Numbered from the stretch's first letter, positions 34,871 to 47,461 are shown. The stretch: DNA of 64,000 bases from Protea cynaroides (GCA_028583415.1 CM053274.1:93962549-94026548), one strand, 5' to 3'. Notes: generated by a model from the sequence alone, not told the origin. Translations and numbers: made by a program.

Positions 34871-37800
34871 TCAATCATACATCCCTTCTTGCTCCCATAT
34901 GTCCACAAGAAAATCTACCATTTCCTGCAATTTGGAGAGAGCGTTAAGCAGCCGATCGACATAATTTATAGTGTAAGGAAAAGGGCAGAGGAAGCAGCAG
35001 ACTTACAGCAAGAGGTATAGGCTGGGGGAAGGGCTTGTTGGTGCCAAGTAAACTGTCATAAGTTGCATTCCAACTGCAAGGCCAGAATGTTTTAACCATG
35101 AAGAGACAATGAGTGCTGACAAAGATTAAGGCACAATATTAAAGCTCATCTAATCAAGACGCCGAACTTCTAAATCACATGAAGTAATTCCAGTGAGATT
35201 CCGGTTCTACAGGAACAAGGAGCCACATACAAAAATTACTGCCACTAATATTGATTTCCATTAATGATTACTATATTCAACAGCAAAACTAGGCAGAAAG
35301 GGCAAACACAGATTACCAAATAAGACCCACCAAAAAGGTTCGGGGTTTACCAAGTAATTTTATTCTTTTCTTCTTTTCTTTTTTTTTTGAGAAGAAAATG
35401 CCTGTTACTGGATCTGACAAACCTTACAAAATGATTGTTGGTTAAACAGTAAATAAGGTTATGAGAGAGGATAATCACAAGGAAGATGAATACAAATACA
35501 GGAAAGATGAAGCAACATACCTCAATCTTGGTTCTCGGACCTGTTGTGTCCGATTCTCAGGCCTTTTATGTCCAACCCACTGTTGCCTAGTTTGATTCCA
35601 AAGAAGAAGACCTACAAAACAAAAATGTTAAAGACAACTTTATGACTAAGAGACAGATAGAAGAAAAATGAAACCAAAGAGCATCTCAACTGCCTAGGAA
35701 ACATTTTTTTTTTTTTTAAAAAAAAAGGGGACATGACAAGTATTGCACTCATTCCAACATTTGGTTGGATCACAGCCCACAAAACCCCCGAAGGAAACAG
35801 TCGTGCAAAAAAATAAACCTGATCAGATAACTACCAGTCCAAGATTGTCTAAAGAATGTCTTAATTAGATCATTGGAGCTATCCAACCAGGTTTTGAGGC
35901 CTACAATCTAGCAAGGGGTACAGACAAGATGTCTGCCTATGGCACACAGCAAAGTTGCATCATAGGTGAACATCCTGGCCATAGTTCTTGATAATATATG
36001 GCAATGCAAGCAGCAGAAAAATTAACACTTGCCATGATTCACAGACTCAGGATGGTTGATTGAGCTGGAAGATCCACCATTGGGATCAACGGTCTGGTTT
36101 GATGTGCTGATTGACGAGATGCTTCTCTGAGACGGTACTGCACTGTTGTCCATTTCAAATGAGCTGGTGCTCCAGAAGTCTTCTGAAATGCTGGGTTTTT
36201 TTACTGTACGGCCTTGAATTCTCAGTCTCTTTGATGGTTCATCCACAGCAATAATTGGTGCCGGCTTAGTACAGCATCCAAGACAACCTCTGCTCTGTTA
36301 CGAATCAGGTTTCAACCACATAAATGATTAGTACCAACAATAGAATAGCAATATTTTATGCTCAGAACTACCAGAACCGATATCTGTAGTCATAACAGAA
36401 TAGTAGTAATAATAATAGTCATGTTCTTTAATTTGCCCCAAATTTCAGTTTAGATGTCTTCACAGTTCTTATCTAGCAACCAACATCTGTCGATGTATTT
36501 AATTTAATTGACCAATAAAGAGATAGAAAGGTTTGAATGCAAAATGTCAATTTTCTGAAGACCAAATTTCAAGAGCAAGTTCATTTCTTATCATTCGCTA
36601 TCAGGGGAAAAATGTCAACAGTTGGTACTCAAGAAATTGGCAGCAGCAACTAGTGCTTGAAGATACACAATATAGGCACATAAAGTTAGAAGGCAAACAA
36701 TCGGCAGGACCACATTTCCTAGTATAAGAAATTAAGAATATTACCGCAAACCACCAAAATAAGTTCTTACTTATAAACTAATGCATGATTACTAACAGTG
36801 TCCCAAGTCACGTTCTAACATGATCAATTGACCATTAACCTGGCCCCGAATAAGAGGGAAACCCTGTTAAATGCCCTCAACACAAACCTGCTGCCTTGAT
36901 CAACAAATTTTCAATATTCCACTCATTGTAACAAGTACATGAAGCCCTCTCCTTATAAGAGCACTCCACAACACAAGCTAAATATGGAAATATAGCACCT
37001 ACATAAAGCTTCTTAACATAAAACAGGATGATACCAGCAGAAAAAGAATGAACCTTCCTCCCCAACAATCCCCCCCCCCCTTTTCTCCTCCCTCCTCCCC
37101 CCCCCCCCCCAAAATTCCACTATCCACATGCGAACCATGCTTATCATCCCTGCTCCTACCACAACATTTGCACATTTAGACACTACTACTGTACTATGAA
37201 GAGGATTAGATATACATACATTTCACAAAGAAACTGTCCCATGCTAATTATTGTGGATGTTTCTTCACAATAATCATGATGGAGAAAATACCAATTCAAA
37301 CTGAATGAATTAAAGATGATGTTAATGCATGGATGGAGATTATAAATTTTTCCATTTTCATCCATTAAATAATATTTAAATACTTGGAAAGTATGAATTA
37401 AATTGTCACAAAAGGGAAAAAGATGCCTGAGAGTTGTTACACAGATTGGAAAGAGAGTACTTGGGTTCTCCCAATAATTAAAAAGTGTATCATGCCTAGC
37501 AAATATTGATTTACCAAAATCTGACATAACAAATAGAACAGGTATCCACGTTTTCTGAATAATACTGAGAATAATTATAGAACAGGTACGGGGCATAGGA
37601 ATTCCCCTCCAAACCAGTACTTATCTCAGTACACCAAAATCTTTAAAACAGACACTCACGGCTCATACTCTAAGTTGCATAACATATACCACCTATTTTT
37701 CCTGGCTTCCAGAATTAATAGTAGTAAAGACTATGCATTAACAAAAGTGCATAACTGTGAGAACCACAATCCGCAATAATTGTAAAAATCAAACGAAAAG

Positions 37801-38567
37801 GCTGATATAACGATTGAAAAGACCAGCAGCAGACCAATAACAATGGTACAAAGAAATGAAGGGGGAGATTGATTTTTATCTCTTACACTGAAAAAGGCGT
37901 TCCATTTTTTCCTAAATCTCTCCATCGATAGAAACTGCTGCGTAAATCACAGCAAATAACCGTAGGAATTCTTCGAAAAACAACTCTCCATTCGCATCAA
38001 CGGCCAGCATCTAAAGCTCCAAAATCGGTGGTTTCTTTGCTACGGCTAAGCAAAGTCCTCGACGGAGAGAATAACGATCTTCGACGTCAAGCAAGGAATG
38101 AAACTAGAAGGGTCCAATAAGATTTAAGATTCTTCATATCATTCAAGTTCGCTTAAAATAAAAGCAAAAAAATAAGATTCTAAATCAGAGACTACCAAAA
38201 TTAAACAAGAATAACATAAATACCCCTTCAGAGGCAAGCCATTAAAATTACTCAATCAGCCAGGAATTCATCAGACTTATCGATCTACACAAAGGAAATA
38301 AAATAAACGTACCCCATGCAAGCTAAAATCTGACAGATCCAAGCTGTGATAGATTTATTGAACAGCATTTAACTCCTAATCCAGAGTCAAAACGAAGATC
38401 TTCGCATCGAAGCATCGAATCCAGGAAGCAAAGACACTAAAACACTGTCGAAATAATAACCGGAAACAAAACAATCAGAAATTTCATCTATCAACAGATA
38501 TAAGCTCAAAAGGCCATAAACAGATAAAACAAAAGAAAATCTATATACGGAACCTCTGCAACCGCAT
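34871..38567 (-). CDS. Plant DUF4050-like protein of unknown function, five exons
   Basis: Function is unknown. Exons on the minus strand are 38567..38554 (14 nt, MRLQ plus two bases), 36292..36033, 35611..35521, 35073..35007 and 34924..34871. Together they give 486 nt and 161 aa in one unbroken frame. Text: MRLQSRGCLGCCTKPAPIIA, VDEPSKRLRIQGRTVKKPSI, SEDFWSTSSFEMDNSAVPSQ, RSISSISTSNQTVDPNGG, then VNHGLLLWNQTRQQWVGH, REPRLSWNATYDSLLG, NKPFPQPIPLAEMVDFLVDI and WEQEGMYD. The Cys-rich N-terminus, Ser-rich middle and WNQTR/LVDIWEQEG end match a conserved plant family that I recall as DUF4050. Exon 2 ends CATG|GCAAGT, so intron 2 is probably GC-AG. The first exon is the least certain: its donor is AG|GTTCCG, but the phase fits exactly. 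The leader above 38567 is rich in GAAGAA and GAGAGA. Confidence 0.85.
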
Positions 38568-38757
38568 TGAATCCCGTCCTCTCCCTCACTCTCTGTCTCT
38601 CCTTCCTGAAGTCGATTGCCCTCTGGTCAGGAGAAACCAAAGGGCTTCTTCTTCTCTTCTTCCTTCTCCTTCTTCTTCTTCTTCTTCTTCTTCTCTGGCA
38701 ATTATCGAGAAGATGAAATAAATACAGAAGAAATTAACGAAAAAGAATAAAAAGGGC

Positions 38758-38796
<39 letters not shown>

Positions 38797-38800
38797 GGAA
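38568..38800 (-). promoter_or_regulatory. 5' UTR/promoter of the DUF4050-like gene with GAA and GA repeats
   Basis: On the minus strand this holds a GAGAGA-rich leader near 38590, an AGAAGAAGAAG tract (38640-38695) and, further up, a (GA)n/(CT)n run at 38758-38794. Such tracts are common around plant transcription starts. The start site itself cannot be fixed. Confidence 0.4.
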
Positions 38801-39563
38801 TAATGTAATAATAGTGACAGCTTCCATTAAATCCGGTATCCTCTCTCTCGCTCGCTCTCTATCTCTATCTCTCGTTCATCCGAGTCAGCATATGTTTCTA
38901 GCTAATTACAAGAGCAATGATTCTGAATTGTGTTCATTCATTGGCTGAAGAGCTGGGTAAGCACGATAGAGGATTAGTATGACACGGTGGCATTAAAGTC
39001 AATTGCGATGGTCACAACTCACAAGCGCTTCATATCGATTCACGTGTAATGTGTTCACTGGATCATAACTCACCAATGGGAAGCGACATCGACCTAGACA
39101 TTGGGACATTGCCCCTTCCCGTAGAGGCAACAGCCCTACAATCGGTTTTGTGAGACTTAATTATTTACCTAAAAAAGATATTTTATTCTAATTGGTCCCA
39201 CTCAATGGGTAATCTTTGATCCATTTGGATGAGATATATGGCATGGGCTTGATCGCATCCTAATGACATAATGTTTTTTTTGGGGTAATTTCTCCCACCT
39301 TTCCACCTTCCCCACCTTTCCTTTAGAAATCTTAAAAGATTATCATCTCTCAATTTGAATTTTAATGTCTTCCACTTATTCTCTTTTTGAAAATAATTTT
39401 CCCCATTCAATTTGATGATAATACCAATATTTTTGAACTATTATGTTCTCATTGACTGAAAAGAGATTTTGTCAAAATTATTTAATCAAATTTAATTTAA
39501 AAAATATATTAAAAATTATAAAAAAAAACACAGGAGATTTTAATTTACTAAACAGTTACGTAT

Positions 39564-39567
<4 letters not shown>

Positions 39568-39603
<36 letters not shown>
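39568..39603. repeat. (CT)n microsatellite inside the MULE
   Basis: A pure CT run of about 36 bases between the left arm and the captured fragment. Confidence 0.95.
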
Positions 39604-39608
<5 letters not shown>

Positions 39609-39649
39609 TTTACCGTCTTTTTTATCGTTCTACAACTACTCCCCCATCT

Positions 39650-40006
39650 TCAACTCGACAGCAAGAGAGGGGTAGCTGGTGGTCATATCGATGGGAATGT
39701 CGCCTAGGAAGAGACCTTAGAGGGTTCCAGAGGAGCCGATGAGAACGAACTGGACGTCTGAGGGATAGCTGATAATGGAGAAGACAACATCGGAGTAGGC
39801 AGCGACTTCCAGAGGGGAGGGAGAGTAGTGGGCGCCCATGTCAAGGAGGGGCTGGACTTTGGATTGGGTGCAGTTGCAGACGGTGAGGGAGCAGCTGGTC
39901 TTGATGAGATGGGAGACATGGATTGCCCCATTACTATCGTTCTGATCTATCCCAACCGTGTGTTGGCCAGGCTGATTGGTTCTAGGGTGGTGATAGTGGC
40001 GGCCAT
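39650..40006 (-). pseudogene. 3-hydroxyisobutyrate dehydrogenase-like 5' fragment (broken, captured)
   Basis: The minus strand reads MAATITTLEPISLANTRLG, a TAG, then in a shifted frame CSLTVCNCTQSKVQPLLDMG, then AHYSPSPLEVAAYSDVVFSI, ISYPSDVQFVLIGSSGTL, a TAG, and DIPIDMTTSYPSLA. This is the N-terminal NAD(P)-binding part of the beta-hydroxyacid dehydrogenase family, plant HIBADH-like branch. Family members have LTVYNRT.SKA..LLDMGA, SDVVF.IVGYPSDV and VDMTTS.PSLA. The fragment covers only about 110 residues, lacks the catalytic Lys region, and has at least two stops and one frameshift. It lies wholly between the arms of the element at 39285-40424, hence the capture inference. Confidence 0.8.
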
Positions 40007-40709
40007 GGAATTGAAATGACAGAGGTAGAGAAAGAACGAAGAAACGATGATGGTGGATAATGAGCGGCGGAAGTGAAGAAAGGATCCCAAAGAGGAGGGC
40101 TGATTTGAGATTTTAATTAATTAAATTTGATTATCCCTAAATCTATTTAGTAAATTAAAATCTCATGTTTCTTTTTTTCTTATAATTTGTTAATATATTT
40201 TTTGTAATTAAATTTGATGAAACAATTTTGATAAAATTTCTTTTAAATCAATTTGAGGGCATAATAGTTTAAAAAAGTATTGGGGATGATGAATCTCATC
40301 ACCAAATTAAATAGGGGGGATTATTTTCAAAAGTAGGGGAGGTGGGAGATATTAAAAGTCGAGTTAAGAGGTGATAGCTTTTTAAGATTCCTGGTGGCCT
40401 CTAGTGGAGGTGGGAGAAATTTACTTTTTTTTTTCTCTCTCACTCTCTTTCTTGGAAAGAGGAAGGGTTTAGTAGCATTTTTTTAATAATAAAGAATTGT
40501 TTTCTAAAGAATTGAATTAAGTTATTCATGCTATTTTTTTTTTTTTTTTTTTTAGGGAGGGGATCACGGCTAATCAGTGTGGCCCTTGTACCAGCACAAG
40601 ACTAATGAGAGCGTGTGGGGGCATCCAATTGGGGTGGACCTTTTTCACTATACGAGACACCACGATTATTTTTGCATTTTCTGCATTTGGTGCAACTTTA
40701 CACTTCTAA

Positions 40710-40742
<33 letters not shown>

Positions 40743-42043
40743 AATAAAAGATTCTATATACCATCATAGATCATGCATGGAACCGTCATATCATAAATAC
40801 AACTCTCCCAATAGCAAAAATATTCCTACAAAACGAATTATTTGATCACAATGGTATATGAGAGTTGGTTTGACTGCCCTAACTATGGCAGAGTATTTTC
40901 GGGATGTTAATGAACAAGACGTACTTCTATTTAACAACTCCTCTTATTATTATTAGGCAAAAGATTTCATGTACCATCGTGCATTTGCAGAATCGTGTTT
41001 CCGATCATCAAACAAGACATAATACTACCCATATGTAATATTAAAACTACTCTAGATGGGTCGAGTGGAATATGTCGGCAATGCATAAGAAGTATCTCAT
41101 TATTATTATTATTATTATTGGCTTTGACCTCCTCTGTGTTTTGGGTATATGACAATCTAGGATTTTTCATTTAAAAAAAATACGTTCACCACTCTTGAAA
41201 CAGATGATGTTAGGATCGGAAGTTAAGTAAAACTTAAATGGCAATTTTACCCTTAGCACCAAAAGCATCTTATATTGACAAATATAACATCAATGGCATC
41301 GACGCCTTCATCTGCCTCATTCAACTCTAATTTCCCAACAATGGCCTCTTTCGAATCTCTGCTTCTCTAGTCTAAAGCACTCAAGTTCTCAAATTAGGAC
41401 TAGGGTTTCTACTACTGGGGTTTCATTGATTGAAGGAGAAAATCCCTCTAATCCAACGGATTAAGAACGCAGCTAATACTGTGATTTTGACTGCCACTGT
41501 CGCAGCCTTGATGCTTGAGAGTTTTTAATGCCCAGTAGGACTATATTGTTATTATAAAAGATTGTTTCAGGGATAGTCCGTGTAACTTTTGTCAAGAGAG
41601 GATTAATTCTGTATGGTAAATTAATTGTCAAAGGGGTGTTTGAGTAAATTTTCTTTACTATAATTATAATTGCTTAGGTTGGCAATGACCTTTCACTCAC
41701 AACCTCAAAAATAAAATCAAGAGAATTTTCTCCATATGAAGGTTACACAAGGTGCAGAAAAACCCAACATATCCGTATTTAGGTCATTTGAAAAAAAAAA
41801 AAATTCTTTTTGGGTTGCTATCACAAAAAAAAAATTGATGAAAACATTAAATTCATATAATAATCAAAATTTTGGATCAATAGATTGGCCCTTTTTCAAG
41901 CTTCATAATGTTGTTGTAAATGATATCATGGCTTTTCCCGCTACAATATATAATAGATTCTTACTAAAAAAAAAGAGAAAAAAAATGGGGAACACCTTGA
42001 ATAAGACACTTAATGAATTTATTGCCTATCTCAATTATATGCC

Positions 42044-42081
<38 letters not shown>

Positions 42082-43528
42082 CAAAATTTAAAGAATTATT
42101 TTGACGTACATTAAAAGTCATATTGGTTTGAAAATCAAAATATGAGTCATGAGTCATGACTTAGAGGACATGAACAAAATATCTACAAAAATTTAGAACA
42201 GCGGTTGTCTGTCATTTTGTGCATGGGAGCTTGCATTGCCCTGGAGGTCAAGTGCTTGACCCCCTCAGGCCACATCCGTGATCATAAAGTTTCCCCTAAT
42301 CCCCCTTGGGGCCCCACCTTCGGGTGGTGGGGGCTCATGACCCAAAAACAAAACAAAATTCATCGTATACATGAAGAAATACCCATATTATAAAATAAAA
42401 AAAAAAAAAAAAAAAAAAAGAGATACCTACATATGTTTTCACACATTAATGGGGAAGGTTTCAGTATCCAACTGTTTTTGGGTGCCTCCGAATGTAAAAT
42501 TTATGAAACATAAAATATTAAAAAGCAGAAAGAAAACCAAATATGTATGTCAATAGTGAGCTTAATTCCACATTCCCATATATATGCCAACTCATCCTCA
42601 TAGTTATTCTTGCTGCCCTAGAAATTTTGATCCTCCAACATGAATTTGACATGGATCCAATGCATGAGAAGAACTGTCCTACCTGGTCAGGGCGGTGGCC
42701 TTTATTTGGTCACCTACCCTCATATTCTCTATGTTGGAAAAAACAGCATTTGTCGGGCCCGCCATTTCCCCTTTTTTTTTTTTTTTTTTTTTTGGGAAGT
42801 AGGTGAGAATAGAATGTATTAAATGAACCAGTAGGGTTTTGTGTTATTTCATAAAAATTTGCTCTTCCTCCCCATAATGTTTCTACCTGGCTGATAATCA
42901 CAATAAAAGGGTTGAGAGGGAGGAGAAGGCTGAGAGGCAGTGTCTTAAGGTATAAGGTGAAGATTACTTGTAAGAAATCGATTATCTGAGCAAGCAGTTG
43001 TCTTCATGCTTATGTCTTAAGTGTAAACCGATGATGATATGGGCTACGTCGTACTCGAAAACCAAGTCCATTCCTTTTACTATCTCTATGAATCTAGTGG
43101 CGAGAATGCTTGAACTTCTTTTTGCAACAGTCAAATGTAAAAATTATCGGTTTAAGTTATTCTCACTGAACCATTAGCATTCACCATAATATAGTTAGGA
43201 AGAGGTGACAAATTGATTGAGAAAGCCTTGGACAGTTTGAAGAAATCTCTGTTCATTTGATTGTTTTCAACCTGATTTGAAATATAATGCAGCTTGGTAC
43301 CTGATGGATAGTAGATATGAACTCTATGATGCAATTATTCAAATATGCTACATTGCCACCCAATCAAACTTCAATTAGGACAATCATCATAAAAAAATTT
43401 TTGCCCTTGAGGATGATTTTGGTCGTCGTCAGTTCCATGACATCCTGATGAACACAGCTCTAGCCAAAGATGGTCTAAATATTTGCCACATGGCAGATTG
43501 AATGAGCTTAATCTTGTAGATATATATA

Positions 43529-43801
43529 GGCTGTGTTTGATATGCATTCCTGAAATACATTCTTAACATTGCATTGTTATCATAGAATGAGAATGGGCTA
43601 AAGTGTGCTAAAGTGTGAGATATTTTTGTTATAAGCTCAAAATTTATAATAGGGAAAAAAAAACCACATTCTAGAACTGACCAGGCTTTCTAATACATTC
43701 TAAGATCCAAGAATAATAATACACACCAAACACTTTTTCGTCATTCTAGAATGTGTTTTAAACACTAGAATGCATTCTAAGAATGCATATCAAATGCAGC
43801 C
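43529..43801. mobile_element. hAT-like MITE, family 'GGCTGTGTTTGGTATGCATTC', copy b
   Basis: The ends GGCTGTGTTTGATATGCATTC and GAATGCATATCAAATGCAGCC are inverted over about 20 bp with few mismatches. It is the most complete copy and serves as the reference for the fragments at 2347, 6911, 16196 and 18024. Confidence 0.75.
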
Positions 43802-45316
43802 ATGGACTCATGTTCTCTTCTTCACATTATAAAATTTCAGCACTGACACTATTTTCCAAGTAGTAAATTTGAGATTTGAAATTTCATAAAAGTAAAATAG
43901 TACAGAATAAAGATCTGAATATTATAGGCATGTTGCATGCATGGACATATATGTGAATGCATGCGGGTAAACCATTACCTAATGGAACTCAGATGTTTCG
44001 AATTTTTTTTTTTTTTTTTTTTGTAACAAGTTGTATCGATTCTGATCTTCGGAATTCCAAGTGGGCCTCATTTCGGCAGGGAAAAAGAATCGTTTCGCAG
44101 AAGCAAAAACAAAATGATTTTGGTGTTGGTTCTTCATCTTTCGCTTCTGATCACTGCAAAACCTTAACAGATAGATGAAATTCCTTCAGATTCTGCTGGG
44201 ACAAAAAAATTTGCCAGAGATTCGAAACATGGTCGGAGGATGTACAAGTGAAGGAGATTCAAGAAATGGCTTGGGTTGCAGCAGCAGGGCTGTCGAAGCA
44301 CAACAAGGACAGATGATGCCGTGACAGGGGATAGGGAGGTGAGATATACCCCATCCGTTTGTCTATTAGGTGCTGGTGTGGGAGATTCCATTAAACACCT
44401 GCTAGCTAGCGTGTAGTTCCCTCCCATTCATGAAACCTGCCAACCCCTATATCCAAGTTTTAGTAATTGGTTTGAGGATCAAGATCGGTCTCTGCCAAAC
44501 CGACTCCAATCCTACTCGAATCAGCCAAAAATACCAGAATCAGAAAACATTGCCTATAACGTTTCAGAGAAAGCTATGACAGTAAAGTAATAAGGGGAAC
44601 CTTAATTAGTTAATAAGAACACACAATCAAAATTGTATTATATCAATGCAACCCATAACCCATTTAATTGTATTAATATCCACCGCTGCCTGATTGCAAA
44701 GATGTTCCCTACTACAGCATTCTCACGCATCCAGTTCCCTCAAGGGTGCGAAAGGACAAATGATTTTGTTGGGGAAGACAGAAAAGATACAACCCAGATA
44801 CCATCATACCAATTTGGCAATAACCTCTGGAACATCACTGTACTACTTGCGAAGAAAGAACACCGAAAGAAATCAGAATCGAAAAAGTATATATTTTTTC
44901 AAACGTTACAAGACATCTATTCTGCTATGTGGGCAGATGGCGTTTCAATTCTGACCATTGGATAGCAAAGACATGATTTAGATTAGACATTACTGTATAC
45001 TCTTCCAACTTGAAACTGGAATTGATGGTTTAGATTAAAAAAAAAAACCTTAAAAATGGATAACCACATTTATCTTGTGATTTTCAGAAACATCACTTTC
45101 CCTTGTTACATGGATAACTATCCAGACAATAAAGGAGGTTAAGTATAACAGCAGCTGGCCCAAACAGGAGACAATATCCAGCTAATCATCTGATAAAGTA
45201 AGTTGCAACAGAACAAAGAACAATATTTCCACCAACACTTTTAAAACACCTGAATCCGTAAGCTTGTCTCCTCATCAACCTAACGTTAATACTTTCTGGA
45301 ATGGAAATGTTGATGA

Positions 45317-47461
45317 TCACTTGTCCTGTTTTGGCAGAAGGGATGCCAAACCTGTCCTCCATCCATAAATCAGAGGCAACGGCCCTTGCTTTTTCAGGAG
45401 AGATGCCAGACCCACCTCCGAGTTATAGCTTGAAGAAACCTCCTGCTTGGCACCCATTCCGGAGGCCCTGCCAACAAAATATCAAAGGAATAAAGTAATT
45501 TAGATTCTATAATGGAAAAGAAAGAACACAATTTCTTTGAAGAAACTCTAACAAGAAACTTATTGGCTACAGCATTTTCCAGTCTTTTCAGCAAAGTGGT
45601 TATCTGGGAATTGTGGTGCAGGCATGACATAGCTGTCCATCAATCCAGAATTACAGACCACTCAAATGCAAAAGTAGAGTTACGTCTAATTAAAAAGTAA
45701 AGGAAATTCTTCAAAACTATCGAAGGGTATTAACTTAATTCTAGAAGAACCCACGGAGCTTTTGAGGAAGGGCAAGCAGGGTCCCCAGACCCCAGTGGGC
45801 AAAACCTCTTACGAACACAACCTCCAGCATCACCCACGCTGACCTAGACAACTAGTAAACCAAAGAGGATTTCACTTACATTTCAGAGAAAATAAATAAA
45901 TAAAAAAAAGATTCTTATAAAAAAATCAGCAGCCAAATTAGCCTCACTCAAAGTCAAGAGAAATGAGTAAATATGCAACCCTTGAAGAGCAGAAGCAATG
46001 GAACAAAACTATTGTGAAGGTCCCCACAGCCTATCGGCCTATCCAATGGTTTCGTTTTTAGCTGATGAATATTACATTTTTAATACTGTTCCATATAGAC
46101 TTGTAGCTCATACAAAATTACGAATACAGAGAATGAGCAGAAATTAAAGCTATGACGGATTGACGGGTGAACCAGCAAAAACTGAAGGAGGACTTGACAA
46201 TCCAAATCTTAAGACACATCATAAACTTTAAAGGAAGAATTCCCTATGAAAGGGAAACAGAGCGATGAATGGTTTGGTAACAAGATGGTACACTGAACAG
46301 TTGGGAATACTAGAATTTACTGCTTTGGGGCTTACTGCAATTCAATAGTAGGATGGAAACAGATGTTTAAGACAACATCATTTCATGGTTTAATCCATAC
46401 TTGTACTATAGCATTGTAGGAGAAAATCTCCATTCTCCTTCAAGGGCACCAAAAACTCTCTGCATTGTTCTTGCAATTGGTACCACATACTGTGATATAC
46501 AACAATTAACTTCTTATCGTGTTATTGTGTCTTCCTTGGGGAGCATGGTGGGAAATCATTGTACAACTAATCAGTTCAAACATTGACCGTCAATAATATC
46601 AATTAGGTCCACTTAGGCCTTGATAAGGTGGTCATATAGAATCAACTAGGTACTGACTTGTACATAGTTGTCAGCTAACCAGCTAGTTGACTATTTTGCA
46701 TATGCTTTTAACTTAGAGCGAGGAATATGGTATTATTCTTCTGATTTTACATATCTTGTTCATCATCTATATGGCCTTTTGTTTATCATTTATCTTATCC
46801 TTAAGGCAACATGGATATAAAATATATGCCTCTTAAGGCATAAAGAAAATGATTTAAAGGTGCTTTACAATTAGACATACCAAATGAATGTCTGGTGCAA
46901 ATTAGAGGTGGTAAGAGGACAAGTGGGAAAAGAAAGATGACAGGGTTGAAATGGTGAGCACAGACACAATTACTTGTGAGCTTCCAGCAGATATAACCTT
47001 AAATAGAGTGGGATGCTGGAACTAGTTGGGATAAGGCTTAGTGAATTATTGTTGCTGTGTATTGAAAATATTAATACATTTATTTCACGAAGATAACTAA
47101 TTCTGTTTCCTAGACAATACCTATAGATGAGGCAAGGCAAAATAACTACCAGCTACCTAGCTGCCTTAACTACACTGTTACTAATGAAGACATGCCAAGA
47201 CCCAAGCTCATGTACAATAAAAATAAAAACAAAGATGAATAAACAAACAAATAGTTTCATGGAAGAATCAACAATAGAAAATGTGTGCATGTTACATGTG
47301 GAAACTTACACAGGAGGCAGTGAACCTTCATATGCAAATGTTGATAGTCCTTGGCGTTGTTTATGCTTTGGATTAGCTGTGCATAGCACATACACTCTTC
47401 CACGGCGTTTGACTGTCCTACAGAATTCACAGAGCTTCTTCACCGATGACCTCACCTTCAT
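45317..47461 (-). CDS. Ribosomal protein bL36 (nuclear-encoded, organellar type), two coding exons
   Basis: This is a small zinc-ribbon-type protein of the large ribosomal subunit, presumably mitochondrial. Exon 1 is 47461..47310 and encodes MKVRSSVKKLCEFCRTVKRR then GRVYVLCTANPKHKQRQG and FAYEGSLPP. Two Cys (CEFC) and C/H later residues give the L36 metal-binding set. The intron is 47309..45468 (GTAAGT...TTGGCAG). Exon 2 is 45467..45317 and carries the plant extension EVGLASLLKKQGPLPLIYGW, then RTGLASLLPKQDK and TGA. 152+151=303 nt, 100 aa. The extension repeats GLASLL twice, as in plant homologues. The ATG is preceded by TTTAGTC, so a 5' UTR intron ending there is plausible, with its donor near 49402 (CAG|GTTGGT). 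There is no obvious presequence, as usual for this protein. The opposite-strand open frame over exon 1 is a shadow. Confidence 0.95.

Larger units (their letters stand above)
39285..40424. mobile_element. Mutator-like element with about 270-bp TIRs around a captured gene fragment
   Basis: The left arm (39285-39552) and right arm (40146-40424) are inverted copies. The outer ends are GTAATTTCTCCCACC and GGTGGGAGAAATTTAC. Internal matched blocks include AATCTTAAAA, TTTTGAAAATAAT, TCATCAAATTTAATT and GAGATTTTAATTTACTAAA. The ends abut T runs on both sides (39274-39281 and from 40425), so a T-rich target duplication is possible but not provable. Long inverted repeats around a gene fragment fit a Pack-MULE. 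The terminal wording AAATTT.(T)CCCACCTCC resembles the right end of the element at 32927-33874. Confidence 0.75.
38801..45316. other. Intergenic block with a gene-fragment MULE and a MITE
   Basis: No intact gene. It contains the inverted-repeat element at 39285-40424, (TTA)n near 40710-40741 and 41098-41118, (AT)n at 42049-42079, homopolymer tracts at 42393-42419 and 42773-42793, a hAT-like MITE at 43529-43801, and the 3' UTR of the L36 gene below 45316. Bases 44600-45316 show nothing else recognisable. Confidence 0.6.

Noticed and set aside
37186..37596. 136-residue open frame, hydrophobic and aromatic
   Set aside because: It lies inside the first intron of the DUF4050-like gene, is AT-rich, and has no homology that I recognise.
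42194..42350. Possible tRNA-derived element (GGAGGTCAAGTGCTTGACCCC, palindromic CCACCTTCGGGTGGTGG)
   Set aside because: No convincing A and B box pair at proper spacing, and no A tail or target duplication.
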